Source: Balamuthia mandrillaris (Eukaryota > Discosea > Longamoebia > Balamuthiidae). From it: DNA of 64,000 nt. A model generated the notes under the pieces. That model searched no databases. It was not told the origin of the DNA and saw only the letters and a list, made by a program, of their open reading frames with translations. The stretch is from contig JAVKOQ010000231.1 in the NCBI GenBank assembly GCA_031835245.1, positions 1 through 64,000 of the forward strand, in the 5' to 3' direction. Position numbers and translations under genes: made by a program. This document shows positions 9,107-21,744 of this stretch, piece by piece (position 1 is the first letter of the stretch; each line of letters starts with the position of its first letter).

Positions 9107-12100
9107 ATGAAGAAGAGCTTCAAAGGACGCACCAAGGACAAGACCACCATCAAGGTTCGCTTCGATGTGACCGTCAAAGGGCTGAGCGGGCTCAACCCCG
9201 AGCTGGACGGCAAGCAGGTGGTCGTCGCCTGGAAGCGGGGCCTCAAGAAGGCCAACCGGGGGGAGACCAAGCCGGTGGAGGTCAAGCGCCGAGCGGCCAC
9301 CTTCAACGAGAGCTTTGGCTTTGAGGTCTCCATGGTCCAGAACGAGAAGCTCAAGAAATTTGAGGCCAAGCCCCTTTTGTTGGCCATCAAAGAGGTTGGG
9401 TTTTAGTTTGTTGTTTTGCTCTGCTCTCTGCTCTCTGCTCTCTGCTCTCTGCTCTCTGCTCTCTGCTCTCTGCTCTCTCTCTCTGTCTCTGCTCTCTGCT
9501 CTCGCTCTGCTCTCTGCTCTCTGCTCTCTGCTCTCTGCTCTCTGCTCTGCCTCTGCTCTCTGCTCTCTGCTCTCTGCTCTCTGCTCTGCCTCGCTCTGCT
9601 CTGCTCTCTGCTCTCTGCTCTCTGCTCTCTGCTCTCGCTCTCGCTCTCCTCTCTCCTTTCTGCTCTCTCCTCTCTCCTCTCTGCTCTCTCCTCTCTGCTC
9701 TCTCCTCTCTCCTCTCCTCTCTCCAAGCTTCATCTTCTGATTTTCTAGTTCTTTTGTTAAACAATGACAAGCATTCAAAGACAGGAGCGAAAGGCAGTCG
9801 CAAAGCTGCTCGTTTGAACAAGATGGAAGTGAATCTGGCAGAGTATGCCACCAACGGGACAAACTTGTCGAAGGACCTTCGTTTTAGTTTCAAGTCCAAA
9901 GCTTCTCCTACTCTCTCAGTACGCGCATTTTTGCCCTCTTCTTGCTTCTTTCTTGCGTCTTGTTTCTTTCTTGCGTTCGCAATGTCCAATCTGCTTTCTC
10001 TCTTGTCCGCTTCTCTCTTTCTCTCTGCTTCTTCCCTTCTCTCTCTCTCTCTCTCTCCTTTTTTCTAAATTGCTCTTCTACTGTAATGTCACTTTTTAAC
10101 GAAACAACAATATGAAGGTTCAAATAAAGGCGCAATGGCTGAAGATAGGAAACAAGAAGTTGGTCAAGAAGGAAAACGGAAGCGGAGAAATGAAAAGCGG
10201 AGCCGGTGCGGGCGATGGAGAATTAGGTCTTGAGGATTATGACCTCGTCACTGAGGAGGTCTCTGAACGCGATTCCCTCTCCGAAAATGAAGTAATTTTT
10301 TTCATCCCAGTCTTTCTTCGACTTTTTCTTGCTCTTACTCTTGCTCTTCCTCTCCTTCTTGTTCTTTCGATCCTTTACTCTTTCCTTTCCTCTTCTGCTT
10401 CTCTCCTTTCTATGTTTGTCTAATGCTCACTATCAAAATAGTCGGACTCTGAATGGGATATAGCAACCGAACCAATGGGAGACGAAGAACAAGGGAGCGA
10501 TGAAGAGGCCGTTCCTGAGATTGAACTTGACGACGAACCAGCATCCACACAAGCGAACCACACTGCCAACAATTCAAAGGAAAAAGTTCTAAAAAAGTCA
10601 GTTTCTACAAGAAGCAAGAAAAAAAGTAAGGATAAAGATAAGGATAAAAGCAGTAGCTCTGGACGCAGAAAGCGATTGTCATTGCACAGAAAAAAAGATG
10701 CAGATGGAGAAGCCCAGGAGCAAGAAGAAAGAGAATCAGATTCTTCAAGAACGTCATCTTCTGCTGCTTCCTCTAACGAGGTGACTCCGCGACGCAGCGA
10801 ACAATTCTCTTCTTCTTCGTCATCTGTTTCTTCTTCGGATTTACTTCACGAATTACACCGCCTGAAAGGAGAGCTGAGCGAAAAAGAGCAAGTCATCGAA
10901 CAGTTCAAGAAACAGATCAAAGCGAAGGAATACAATGTCGCAAAACTGGAAGATGCTGTCGCAGAGAAAGAGAACCTATTGGAGGTGTCAGAGAAGGCCC
11001 GAAAGGAGCTCGAAAAAAAAGCTGCTGTCAAATCAGGAACTTTGCTAGCAGTGAGCAAAGCCGCTGAGGAAGAAGAAAGAAGAGAGTTATTGGAGAAAAA
11101 GACGAAAGAAGTAGAAAGCCTAACGAAAGAATTGGCAGGAATGCGCAAACAACTGGAGGAAGAAAAGGAGAGAGCGAAAAAATCAGAAGAAGAAGAGAAA
11201 AGAAAAATGGAAGTAGAAATCGAAAAGCTCAAGGAGACGGTGAAGAAGGAACTGGAAGAGAAGAAGATGGAACTGACGGCTCGATACGGCGAAAAACTCA
11301 ACGAAGATTTGGCGACATTACAACAAGAAACGAAGGAACAAGAACTGAAACAGGAGCGAGAATTGGACTCGATGAGAAAAGAGTTGATGGTGTTGCGAGA
11401 GAGCGAGAAGAAGTTGCAAGAGAAAAATGATGCTATCGCAAAGTTACAAAACGAGTTGGCAGAAGCCAAAAAGAAGGAAGCGGAACTTGTGGGCTGGAAA
11501 CAAGAGGCGGAGCGCGTGGAGAAGGAACGACAGGATAAGGAGAAACAACTGGAAGTTGCGAAACAGGAGATGGAAGAACAAAACAAGCATTTAGAAGGAG
11601 AGAAGGTAAAGGTTTTGGAGGAAGCGAAGAGACAACTAAAAGAAGCGGAAGAAAGGAACAAGCAGTTAGCAGCAGAGAAAGCGAAAATTTTGGAAGAGAC
11701 AAAAAAGCAACTGAAAGAAGTGGAGGAAAGAAAAGAGCAACTGGAAAAAGAAAAAGATAAGCTATTGGAGGAATCAAAGCAACTATTGAAAGAAGCGGAA
11801 CAGAGAAACGAACAACTGGCAAAAGAGAAAGATAAGCTATTGGAGGAATCGAAGAAACTGGTGAAAGAAGCGGAAGAGCGAAATGAACAACTGGCAAAAG
11901 AGAAAGAGAAAGCTGAAACTGAGAAAGAGAAAGTGCTGAAAGACTCGGAGAAAAAAGTAAAAGAAGCAGAAGAGAGAAGCGAAAAACTGGCAAAAGAGAA
12001 AGAAGAGGCTTTAGCGGAGAAAGCGAAACTGTTGGAGGAGAGGAAGCAACAAGTAACAGAAGCGAAAGAGAGACTTGAGCAATTGGAAAAAGAGAAGGCA

Positions 12101-15100
12101 GCAGCATTACAAGGAACAGAGAAATATTTGGAAGAGAAAGAACGAGCTATGCAAGAGCAAGAGAAACGTTTGGAGGAAATGAAGAATCTACTGAAAGAAG
12201 CGGAGGCAAGAAATGACGGTTTGGAGAAAGAGAAAGCCGCTGCATTTGAAGAAAAAGAAAAGCTGTTGGAAGAAACAAAGAAACACGCGAGGGAAGCAGA
12301 AGAACGAAATGAGAAATTGGTAATAGAGAAAGAAAAGGCGTTAGAAGAGAAAGAAAAGCTTTTGGAGGAAGTGAAGAAACAGCTGAAAGAAGCAGAAGCA
12401 AGACACGAACAATTGGAAAAGGAGAAGGCAGCAGCGTTACAAGGAACAGAAAAATATTTGGGAGAGAAAGAAAAAGCGTTGGAAGAGAAAGAGAAAATTT
12501 TGGAGGAGATGAAGAGGCAACTGAAAGCAGTGGAAGAAAGGAACGATGACTTGGAGAAAGAGAAAGTAGCCGCATTACAAGGGAAAGAAACATTGTTGGA
12601 AGAAACAAAGAAACAAGCGAAAGAAGCAGCAGAGAGGAGCGAACAATTGATGAAAGAGAAAGAAAAAGTATTAGCAGAGAAGGAAAAGCTTTTAGAGGAA
12701 ACGAGAAAACTATTGAACGAAGCGGAAGCGAGGCACGAACAATTGGAAAAGGAGAAGGCCGCAGCGCTTCAAGGAACGGAGAAATATTTGGAGGAGAAAG
12801 AGAAACATGTGGAGGAGGTGAAGAAACAACTAAAGGAAGCGGAAGAAAGATATGAGGAATTGGAGAAGGAGAAAACCATTACATTGAAAGAGAAAGAAAA
12901 ATGTTTGGAAGAAACAAAGAAACAACTGGAAGAAGCGGAGGAAAGATATGAGGAATTAAAAGAGAAGCAAGCAAAAACGTTAGAAGAGAAAGAGAAACTG
13001 TTGGAGGAGACGAAGAAGCAATTGAAAGTAGCGGAAGAACGACACGAACAGTTGGAAAAAGAAAAAGTGGCAACGTTGCAAGAAACGGAGAAGTATTTGG
13101 AAGAGAAAGATAGGCTGTTGGAAGAAACGAAGAAACAACTGAAAGAAGCAGAAGAGAGAAATGACGAGTTGCAAAAGGAAAAAGCAACAGCGCTTCAAGA
13201 GAACGAAAGACTCCTGGAAGAGATCAAGAAACAACTGAAAGAAGCGGGAGAAAGAAATGACGAATTGGAGAAAGAGAAAGCAACAGCGTTACAACAGAAA
13301 GAAAGACTGCTGAACGAAACGAAAAAACAACTAAAAGAAGCGGAGGACAGGAATGAACAATTGGCAAAGGAGAAAGAAAAAGCGTTAGCAGAGAAAGATA
13401 GCGTTTTGGCGAAAACGAAGAAACAATTGAAAGAAGTGGAATCAAGAAACGAACAATTGGAAAAAGAGAAGGCTGCAGCATTACAAGGAACAGAGATGTA
13501 TTTGGAAGAGAAAGAGAGACTGTTGGAGGAGACGAGGAAACAACTGAAAGAAGCGGAAGAAAGAAACGGCGAATTGGAGAAAGAAATTGTAACGGCATTA
13601 CAAGAGATAGAAAAACTGTTGGAAGAGACGAAGAAACAACTGGAAGAAGCGGAGGAAAGAAATGAGGAATTGAAAGAAGAGCAGGAAAAGATTTTAGAAG
13701 AGAAAGACAGACTTTTGGAAGAGACGAAGAAGCAACTGCGAGAAATGAAGAAGAAAGTGGAAGAAGCGAAAGAGACGCAGAAACAGTTGAATAAAGTGGA
13801 AGAACAAAACGAGAGCTTGAAAGAAGAGAACGAAAGGGCGGAACAACAGTTCCAAAAACGTTTGCGAGAGACAGAGAGCCAGATTGAAGCTTTGAAACGC
13901 AACGCGGAAGAAACGGAAAAGAAGTTGAAGGCAGCACACGAACACGCCATCAAAGAACTAGAAGATAGCAAAGAGAAACTTTCGGCTTTGCAAGTTCGAG
14001 TGGAAGAAAAGGAGAAAGCGGTACAAGAATCCAAAGAAAGAGAAGAGCAAACAGAAAAAAGACAGAAAGAACTGGAAGAAGAGATACACTCTCTAAAACG
14101 ACAGAAAGAAGATGCGATAAACACTCTTCGTAAGGAAATGGAAGAAGCGCTCCTAAAGAAAGGAGAACAAGAAAAAGAACTCAGAAGACAACTGCTCGAA
14201 AAGAATTCGAAAGAAGAAATGGATTCGTTGAGGAGTATCGAACAGGAAGAAAAAGAAGCAGAAGAACGAAAGAAATTGGAAGAGAAGTTGAACGCGAAGA
14301 AGCAAAAATGGAAGAAAAAGAATAGCCAACTCGAAGAAGATGCAAAGGTATTGAAAGCTGAGCTCGAGGAGAAAGTGAAGAGCAAAGAAGCAGAGCTTGA
14401 AGAGTTACGAAAAACTTTCGAAGAGGAAAAACAGAAATTGGAATCAGGGCAAAAATCTATTGTCATCGAAAAGGGTTTGTTGCTTCTTTCATGTTTTTTA
14501 TTTCTCTCTCGCTCTCTCTCTTATTTCTTAAAAACATAGAAAATGAAACCGAACAAATGAGGAAAGAAGTGGAAGAAGCAAGAGAACGTTTGAACGAAAT
14601 GGAGTTGCTTCGAACGAAGATTGAAGCGATGGAAAGTTGGAAAGAGATACATGAGAAAGACAGCGAAATGCTTCAAACTAAATTGAATGAAGCTGAAGAA
14701 CATCTGAAGAAAGCGGTGCAAGAAAAGGAAGAAAGAAGAGCCGAGGTCGAAGCGCTTCAACTAACCTTGAAGGCAGAAAGAAAAGCCCACAAGAAACTGG
14801 AGCAAAAGATGAGAGAAGAGGAAGACAAACGCAAGAAGCTAGAGGAAGAAAAACTCAAGAAGCTAGAGGCAGAAGAAGAGCGAAAGAACTCGCGTCACGA
14901 CGATCTGATGAAATGGGAAGAACAGCATCAGCAAGAAAGAGAGGAAGAACTGAAAGCGTTGAAAGCAGAACACGAAATCTCACTTCAGCAAACGAAGGAG
15001 AAGCTCATCAAGAAATACGAAGATAAAGAAGAGGCGTTGCGAGATGAATTAGAACAAGTGAAAACCGCGTTGGAAGAAAAAGAAGAGAATATTTCTCGTC

Positions 15101-16963
15101 TTAGTATCGAGCTGGAAGAGAGAAAGAAACAGAACCAAGAACTTCTTCTCAATCAACTTCAACGAAGAGAAGAAAAGGAAGAACAGTTGAAAGCCACCGA
15201 CGCTGAGCAAAAGAACAGAGAAGAAGAGGAAGAAAGGGAGAGAAAACAGAAATTGGAACAGGAGGAAGAAAGGAAGAAGAATGAGATGGAGAGAGAAGCA
15301 AAAGAACAAGGCTTAAAGGCCGAATTGGCCGAAGCGACAAAAGAATTGGAAGCATTACGACAAGAAAGAGAACACTTGGAAGAAGCAGCAACTTCACATC
15401 AGTTACGAGTCAAACTATTGCAACGAAGAATGAAATTGGAGACTGTTCTTCAACAAAACATTTTTGGAGCGACCACGAAATACTGTGAAGAAGACATTTC
15501 CAGCGACGACGAAAACGGAAAAGAAGATTATGGAGAACAAGAAGAACAAGATGACTATGCAGAAGACGAAGAGCAACAAAGAAGAAGAAGACAGCTTCAA
15601 CTGGAAGATGGATCGGCTGCTGCTAACGAAGGGCTTATGCCTTTATCTTGCGAACGTTTGTTGGACTTTTTGTTGGAGGAGAAAGTACTCTCGTCGTCGA
15701 AAGAAAGCGGCGAAGACGATGACAGCGAGTTTGTCTTGAAACGAGTGACAAACGCGTTGAAAGATGTCGTAAAGACGAGCAAAAAGGACAGAAGCATGCA
15801 GTGCTTTTGGCTATCTTTTTGTACGACATTGTTGCACCGTCTTCACAAGATGAGCACGTTCAGCTCTTCTCCGCTCAAGGATCCTAAGAATTTCGGCGTC
15901 ACTCTTCATCTCGTTCATAATCACCAACAAAATATGGTCGACAAAAAGAAAGATAAAGAAGATGACGAAGAAACTGGAGAAGAGAATTGTCACCTCAAAT
16001 TCGTTAGGAAACTTCATAACTTGACCCACATCATATACACCAACATCATTCGTGGCTTCCGCTCAGACGTGTCTTCGTTACTTCTCCCCGCGATTCTCTC
16101 TCAGCCTTTGAGCATTCTCCCTGCTCCTGCAAGTTCTGCTTCATCCTCCTCTCCTTCATCTTTGAAGAGTCCAAAAGACGTTGAATGCCTTTTGGAAGAC
16201 ATCCTTTACTGGACGTTGAAGAGAGGACTCTACGCCACCATTCGCAAACAGCTCTTTGCGCAGCTTTATTACACATTCAACGTTCTGCTGTTTAACGCGT
16301 TGATGAGAAACACTAAAACGGATAGCGGCAGCTCGATGCGTTACGGCGTCCAAAGGAAGAGAGACAACGGAGAAGGAGGAGACGAAAGAAAGACGAACAC
16401 GAGGGTAAGCTGCACTTGTGCAAATGGCTTGCAGATCAAGTTTGCACTGTCGCAGTTGATTGCGTGGTTGACACAACCTCGCATCTCCAAGTTTTTGGAT
16501 GTCTCCGTTACCAAGTTACGTTTCGTTCTCTATTTCTTTCTCTCGCCCTCTCTCTCCCTTCTCTGTCTTTTTATTTTTTATTTACTCACCAATTATACTT
16601 GGTGATCGCTCAAACAGGCAACAATTCATGCACGTATCGGAGGCAGTTAGCGTGTTGGTGATGGACAAGGCAATGCTCTCGCTTGAAGAGAACGTAAAGG
16701 ATGCGTTCCCCCATCTCAATCCTGTCCAAGTGCTCCACCTGCTTGACGCTTTTGAACCCGACGAGTACGTTCTCTCTTCTCCACGGTATCCAAATTTTTC
16801 TCTGGTTTGACTTTGCTTTTTTTTTTCAAACAACAGATTGGCACCAGAGGAAGTGCCGAAAGAGGCTAAGCAAACGTTGACAAAGATGGCGGCGAGGTCG
16901 AGAACGACCATGTTCCTCCAACTCGATCCTTTTCACCTCATTCCTGTTTCTTCCTCCTCTTGA
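9107..16963 (+). CDS. Giant NT-C2 / coiled-coil / DIL-domain protein
   Basis: Seven exons (9107-9394, 9772-9918, 10118-10291, 10442-14474, 14540-16514, 16618-16764, 16837-16963) give 2,296 residues. The first ~160 residues are an NT-C2 (EEIG1/EHBP1-type) domain, as in KDKTTIKVRFDVTVKGLSGL and ARLNKMEVNLAEYA. A Ser/Lys-rich linker leads to about 1,500 residues of uninterrupted coiled coil (LLEETKKQLKEAEERNE repeats). The last ~350 residues match the DIL (dilute) globular domain of class V myosin tails and afadin, including CANGLQIKFALSQLIAW. There is no motor domain. The architecture suggests a membrane- or actin-associated tether or cargo scaffold. Exon 2 starts 23 nt after the first AG. The DIL and NT-C2 assignments are by motif recognition. 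Confidence 0.85.
9395..9771 (+). repeat. Simple-repeat intron, CTCTG/CTCT tract
   Basis: First intron of the NT-C2/DIL gene, 377 bp. Its core at about 9417-9722 is a run of TGCTCTC and CTCTG units that is nearly pure pyrimidine plus G. The tract is open in several frames on both strands, which creates spurious reading frames. Confidence 0.8.
11640..13740 (+). repeat. Tandem 96/117-bp coding repeats (32/39-residue coiled coil)
   Basis: Inside the long exon, units of 32 residues (for example LLEETKKQLKEAEERNDELQ followed by KEKATALQENER) repeat, interspersed with a 39-residue variant that adds a 7-residue heptad (TEKYLEE type). The difference of exactly one heptad keeps coiled-coil register. 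The repeat is recognisable in protein and DNA, consistent with unequal-crossover expansion. Confidence 0.75.
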
Positions 16964-17013
16964 AACCATTTTACAGACCATTTTTTTTTTCAATATACTT
17001 TTTCAAACTTAAT

Positions 17014-20000
17014 TCATTTACGACCAAGTATTGGAGTTGAGTCAACACTTTCGCTCTCTTCTTCCTCCAACCGAAGAGTCTTTGGTGAAGTCGAGTGTAA
17101 ACGTCGTCGAGAGGCAGATGAAGGAGATGGCGAAGCACGAGACGGAATCGAAGTGGGAATTCTGGAAGGAGACATCGGAGGGGCCGATCGACTGAGTGCT
17201 CTCTGCGGCGATCGATACGGTGAAGACGAAGAAGCAGTGGTTGTTACGGAAGGAGGAGAAGCAGAAGAATCCAGGTCATCGCTAGTTGGATGAGAGGACA
17301 AAGAAGAAAGAGGAGAGCAAGTGGAAGCAGAAGAAGAAGCAGAGGAAGGAGGAGAAGCAGAAGAAGAAGGACTAGCAGGTGGGGTAACCACGATGGTTGG
17401 CACTTTGTGTTGTTGAGGAGGAGTACAGGGAAGCTGTTCTTCCTCTGATTCTTTGTTCTCGCTGTCATCTTCGTTGTTGGCAGAACGGCGCAGACGTTTT
17501 TGCGAAGAAGAGAGGGATTGTTGTTTGGGGTCAGCATTGAAGGACGAAGGTTCAATTATTTTGAAGAGGTATCCCATCTCCACCTCTTCTTTGCGTTTTT
17601 CTGTGATGATGCCGATCATGTCTCCGTCGTGAAGTCTCATTTTCGTGTTCTTTTGCATCCGCTTTCCGTTTAAAAACGTTCCGTTTCCTGTTTGCGTTAA
17701 AAGAAGGAAGCAAACATGAGTGGAAAAGAAGTGAAAGGTAAAAGAAAGAAAAAGGTACCGCTTTTGTCTATGATCCAATACTGTTTCTGGGGAGTGGCAG
17801 AGGCAGGAACGTTGTTCTCGGTACAATGGATCTCGAAATGTGCTCTGCTTATTCGTAACAACAACTCTTTTGGCAACTATAGATGGTTTTTAAGAAGGGT
17901 TATAACAAGAGTAAATACAAGAGTAAATATGAGATCAGCAGAAGCCAGAGGGAGAGGGAGAGGGAGAGGGAGAAAGGGAGAGAGGGAGAGAGGAGCTGAT
18001 GTGCAATGCTAGAACTGATAGAGGGGAGAGGAGGGAGGGAGAGGGAGTGATACCTTTTCGAAATGAATCCTACCAACCACAAACGGAGTCTGGGGATCCC
18101 ATGTCTTCTTTACTTTGGTCACATTTTCGTCTGTTCCCACCCAGAGGACAACAGAGGAATAAAGAAATTAGGCGAGAAGCAGAGAAGCAAAGAAGCAGAG
18201 CAGAGCTAAACCTTGGCAAGCACGAAGTTTCATAATGGAACTCTTTCCAAAAAGCAAAAGCATGAAGCCAAAAGTTTGGTCGTCGGTATCATCACCTCTC
18301 ATTTCCTCCGCTCCTCTTTTCTTTGTTTCCGTTTTGTTACTTTCAGAAGACAGCGAAGAAGAAGAAGCTGCGCTATTGCCACCCGATGTGGTGACTGTGT
18401 TTGGAGCTAACTTGAACTTTCTTTTTTGAGGGCTGGCAGGTGGAGGTCCCATCACCGTGTGTTGTAGAGGTGGTTGCTGTTCAGACATTGATGAAACGTT
18501 CGGAACTGGTTTTCTGCTGGTAGGGAAGGGATTAGAAGATGAAAAAGAACAAGAAGGGGGGGGGGGGGGAGAAAGAAAAGAAGAAGAGAAGAACAAGACC
18601 AAGAAGAACACGAAGAAGAAGGATGTACCTGGTGTGAGAATCCGAGATGGAACCCCAACTCAAGCTGCGAGTCTTCAAATGGTTTCTGCTTTTCGAGTTT
18701 GTCGGTGCAACGAGCTTCTGCTTTCTATGCTGGAGAACCGCCGTCTTGAAGCATTGCAACAAGCTGCTATTGTTGCCGCCGTTGTTGCTGTTGCTACCCG
18801 CTTCTTTGCCTCGTCCTCCTGTTGCCACAAAGGAAGCCACTTCGTAGACATCGATGAGACCGTCGTGATCCTTATCCAGTCGGTCACGAAGAATGGAAAG
18901 GCTTTCTTCATCCTTGGTTACGGAAGGGCCATACTCGTGCTCGAAAGCTGCTTTGAATCGTTCCCATGACACTTTGTATGTCTGTCGGAGATAATAAGAA
19001 AAAGAAGAGTGAAGAAAAGGAGAGCCAAAGTTAAAAACCTTTGCACCAAAATGAAGCCGCCAGAACCTGGCCGCATCTTCGCTCTTCAAAATATTGGTTG
19101 CATCAAAGTCACAATCGTCCTGCTCCTTCCTTCTTCTTTTTCTTTCCTCTTCCTCCATCTCCTCTTCTTCCTCTTCTTCTCCTCCTTCTCTTCTTCTTCT
19201 CGCATCATCGCCGTTACCTCTTCTTTTCAAACTATTCATCTGTTGTTGATGTTCTTGATGCCGAAAATGTTGTTGCTGGGCCGTAATGGCGAGAGAGAGA
19301 ATGGGACAAAGTGTCTTGAGCTTGTCTTGATAGCTTCTAAGCTCGTCCAGCTCAATGCCTGACCGAAAGAAGAAGAGAAACTTCTTTTTGCTTTTCTCTG
19401 CTACTCTCTCTAATGCTGTCTTTGCTGAGTTGAGACTAGCAAACAAAAGTTAAAAAGAAGGTTAGGAAGAAGAACACGAGAACGAAGAAGAGGAGGAGAA
19501 GAATATATGCAAGAAGAAGAAGAAGAAGAAGAACAAGAAGAAGAACAAGAAGAAGAAGAAGAAGAAGAAGAACAAGAAGAAGAACAAGAAGAAGAAGAAC
19601 AAGAAGAAGAAGAAGAACAAGAAGAACAAGAGCAAGAAGAACGAAGAACATGAAGAAAGGGGTTTCAAGAAGAACAAGAAGGGAAGAACAACAACTTCGC
19701 AACTAAAACAAAGAAAATTGAAAACAAAATAACAAACGGGGAGCCTCACCAATCCTGCAGAGCTTTTAGCACTTGAGTAAGATGAGAGTCAGCTTCCGAG
19801 TGAAACGACCGGAGCGGCGCAATTGCTCCTTCGATCAATCCAATCGTCGAACCTTTTTTCATAAATACAAAAAATATATAAAAATGAAAAATAAAAGAGG
19901 TTTTTTGTTGAGTGTTTTTTTTTGTACCCAACTCGACCACCTCTTGTCCGATGTCTTGGTTGTTCTTGACCAAGGAGCGTATGCTGCCCACCGTCATCAA

Positions 20001-20021
20001 CAACGGCTCCACCAACTCCAT
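17014..20021 (-). CDS. Four-helix-bundle / EF-hand / FHA fusion protein
   Basis: Eight exons on the minus strand (20021-19928, 19852-19750, 19435-19039, 18981-18629, 18516-18212, 18130-18054, 17876-17759, 17687-17014) join in frame to 706 residues. Residues 1-110 look like an MLKL-type N-terminal helical bundle (VKNNQDIGQEVVELG, LNSAKTALERVAEKS, LRSYQDKLKTLCPILSLAI). After an acidic linker comes AARFWRLHFGAKTYKVSWE and an EF-hand loop DKDHDGLIDVYE (about 234-245), resembling the EF-hand module beside the four-helix bundle in Cbl proteins. Around 437-515 is an FHA domain (FVVGR, ISRAHFEI, SGNGTFLNGKRM), expected to bind phosphothreonine. The tail is Ser/Pro-rich. An ATG at 18488 could start a shorter FHA-only product, but the upstream exons join it without a stop. 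Confidence 0.75.
19437..19749 (-). repeat. Simple-repeat intron, TTC/TTG-rich
   Basis: Intron 2 of the EF-hand/FHA gene, about 313 bp. The coding strand is dominated by TTCTTG and TTC triplets between about 19500 and 19660. It is the same type of sequence as the 42.8-kb kinase intron. Confidence 0.75.
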
Positions 20022-20388
20022 TTTATTCTTTTTATTTCTGACCCTTGTGTATTGTTTAGAGATGAGATGAAAAAAGAAAAAGAAAAAAGGAACAAAAAAC
20101 AAACAAAACGTACTTGGCCCAGAGAGATGAGAAACAAAAGGCGTCGATCCGATTCGATTTTGGTTCTTCTTTCTGTTGCAACAAAACAAAAAAAAAATGT
20201 AATGAAAAAATTGTTATCTTTCGATAATTTTTTGACTCTTATATCAAATTATTCCAAGAATCCAAAAATATCTGTTTTTATTGTAAACAAAAATTTCCCC
20301 GAAAAATTTTATGCGTGCTGTACAAAATGTGAAGCAATTGACATGGAATTGTGCTCTGTACTCTCTCTCTCTTCTTTCTATATTGGCA
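20022..20388. other. Intergenic, 20.0-20.4 kb
   Basis: 367 bp between the C2 gene stop and the EF-hand/FHA gene start, both on the minus strand. It is A/T-rich with long A runs and one TTTCGATAATTTT patch near 20220. No gene is seen. Confidence 0.5.
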
Positions 20389-20833
20389 TTACACGTGATG
20401 AGGATGAAAGTCGTCCGGTTCGGTCTTGCGGAACTTGATGTTGAACACCAGGGAGCCTTGCACCAGCTTGTCGTCCTCCTTGACCTTGCCTTTCCTCGGC
20501 TGCAGGTCCATCCGCTCCTCCGGCTGAGGAAAGCCCGGGATGTTGGTCAGCTGGGCCACCTGGTTCCAATCGAACAGCAGCTCGCCGAGAAAGTGGTCAA
20601 AGCCAAACATCGTGTAGGACCACACTTGAACCTTCACTCCAAGCGTATCTCTCAAAACCTTCTTGTTCACCCGCCTGTTGATAGTTGTTTTTTTGAACCC
20701 AAAAACAAAGCGTTACACATGAAGGAACGCGATGAGAGAGAGAGAAGAGAGAGAGGAGAAAGAAGAGAGGAGAGAGAGGAGAGGAGAGAGAGAGGAGAGA
20801 GAGAAGAGAGTAGAGGAGAAGAGAAGGGGGAGG

Positions 20834-20877
<44 letters not shown>

Positions 20878-21331
20878 TAGCGCAAGCAAAGAAAAGAGAA
20901 AAAAAAACAACGAACAAGTCTATGCGTTCAGTAAAGGCAGGGTTCTTTGTGTTGTAGATGATGTTGGTTCGCCCGATGGAAGGAGAGGGCGCTCGCGCTT
21001 TGTTGAGGTTGGAGGTGCGAGAGTTGCTCGTGTACGTCCCTATCACCACGTATGCATGTGGCAGCCGTAACCCTTCTGCTCGTATCACTATATTTTTTTG
21101 TTTTTAAAAAATGTGTTTGAAGAGTAGTTTTTAAAGAGAGAAAAAAACCAGAACAAAAAGAAAAGAAAAGAAACCTTTAAAGAGAAGCGTTCCAGTCTCC
21201 AAGTTTTTCATGACGCTGGGCATGTCTGAATAAGGTGTAAACGAGGCTGGTCTCGCTGCCATAGCGCCACCACCGCCACCACCACCGCTGCTGCTGCTGC
21301 CACTGCTACCAGCACCACCACCATAACTCAT
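20389..21331 (-). CDS. Single C2-domain protein
   Basis: Small C2-domain protein of 204 residues. Exons on the minus strand are 21331-21175, 21087-20916 and 20674-20389. A Gly/Ser-rich N-terminus (MSYGGGAGSS and a poly-Gly run) precedes the C2 strands: LETGTLLF, RAEGLRLPHAYVVIGTY, IIYNTKNPAFTERIDL, then VKVQVWSYTMFGFDHFLGEL and LVQGSLVFNIKF. KNPAFTE and the FGFDHFLGE segment match the typical C2 layout. The Asp ligands for calcium are sparse, so binding may be calcium-independent. The protein ends in FHPHHV with no membrane anchor. A (CT)n tract sits in the second intron. Confidence 0.8.
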
Positions 21332-21744
21332 TTTTTCGTTTCTTTCTTTCTCTCTTTTGTCGTTTCTTGTTTGTTATACTTTCTTTTGTATTGTTTCCTA
21401 TATTAGGGATCGATAATTATCCTTGCATTTACCCGATGATCGCTTGAACGTTAGATTATCGTGAATTATATTTCGTATCGAACTATAATTGACAATAATC
21501 GACAATAATTAATCTTGGCGATAAAAGGAGAAAGAAGTCACCGCAGGAGAACACTGAAGGAAGGAAGTATCAAAGGGTGTTCCTGTTGCTTCCAATTGGG
21601 AGTGAAAGGTATTGTATCCTACTTGGCTAGCCAACAGACACGCTCAAAACAATAGAAAAGAAAGCAGGTAGAGGGAGAACAAAGTTTTTTTTTGTTAGAA
21701 AAGAAAGAAACTTATGTACAACAGCAACAAGCACGGAGGGAGAG
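21332..21744. other. Intergenic, 21.3-21.7 kb
   Basis: About 410 bp between the RRM gene stop and the C2 gene start, both on the minus strand. It includes A/T-rich stretches with repeated ATCGATAATT/GACAATAATC-like words near 21416-21520. No gene is recognised. Confidence 0.5.

Noticed and set aside
9403-9862. Poly Glu-Arg-Ser open frames from the CTCTG intron
   Set aside because: Pure microsatellite translation, inside the intron of the NT-C2/DIL gene.
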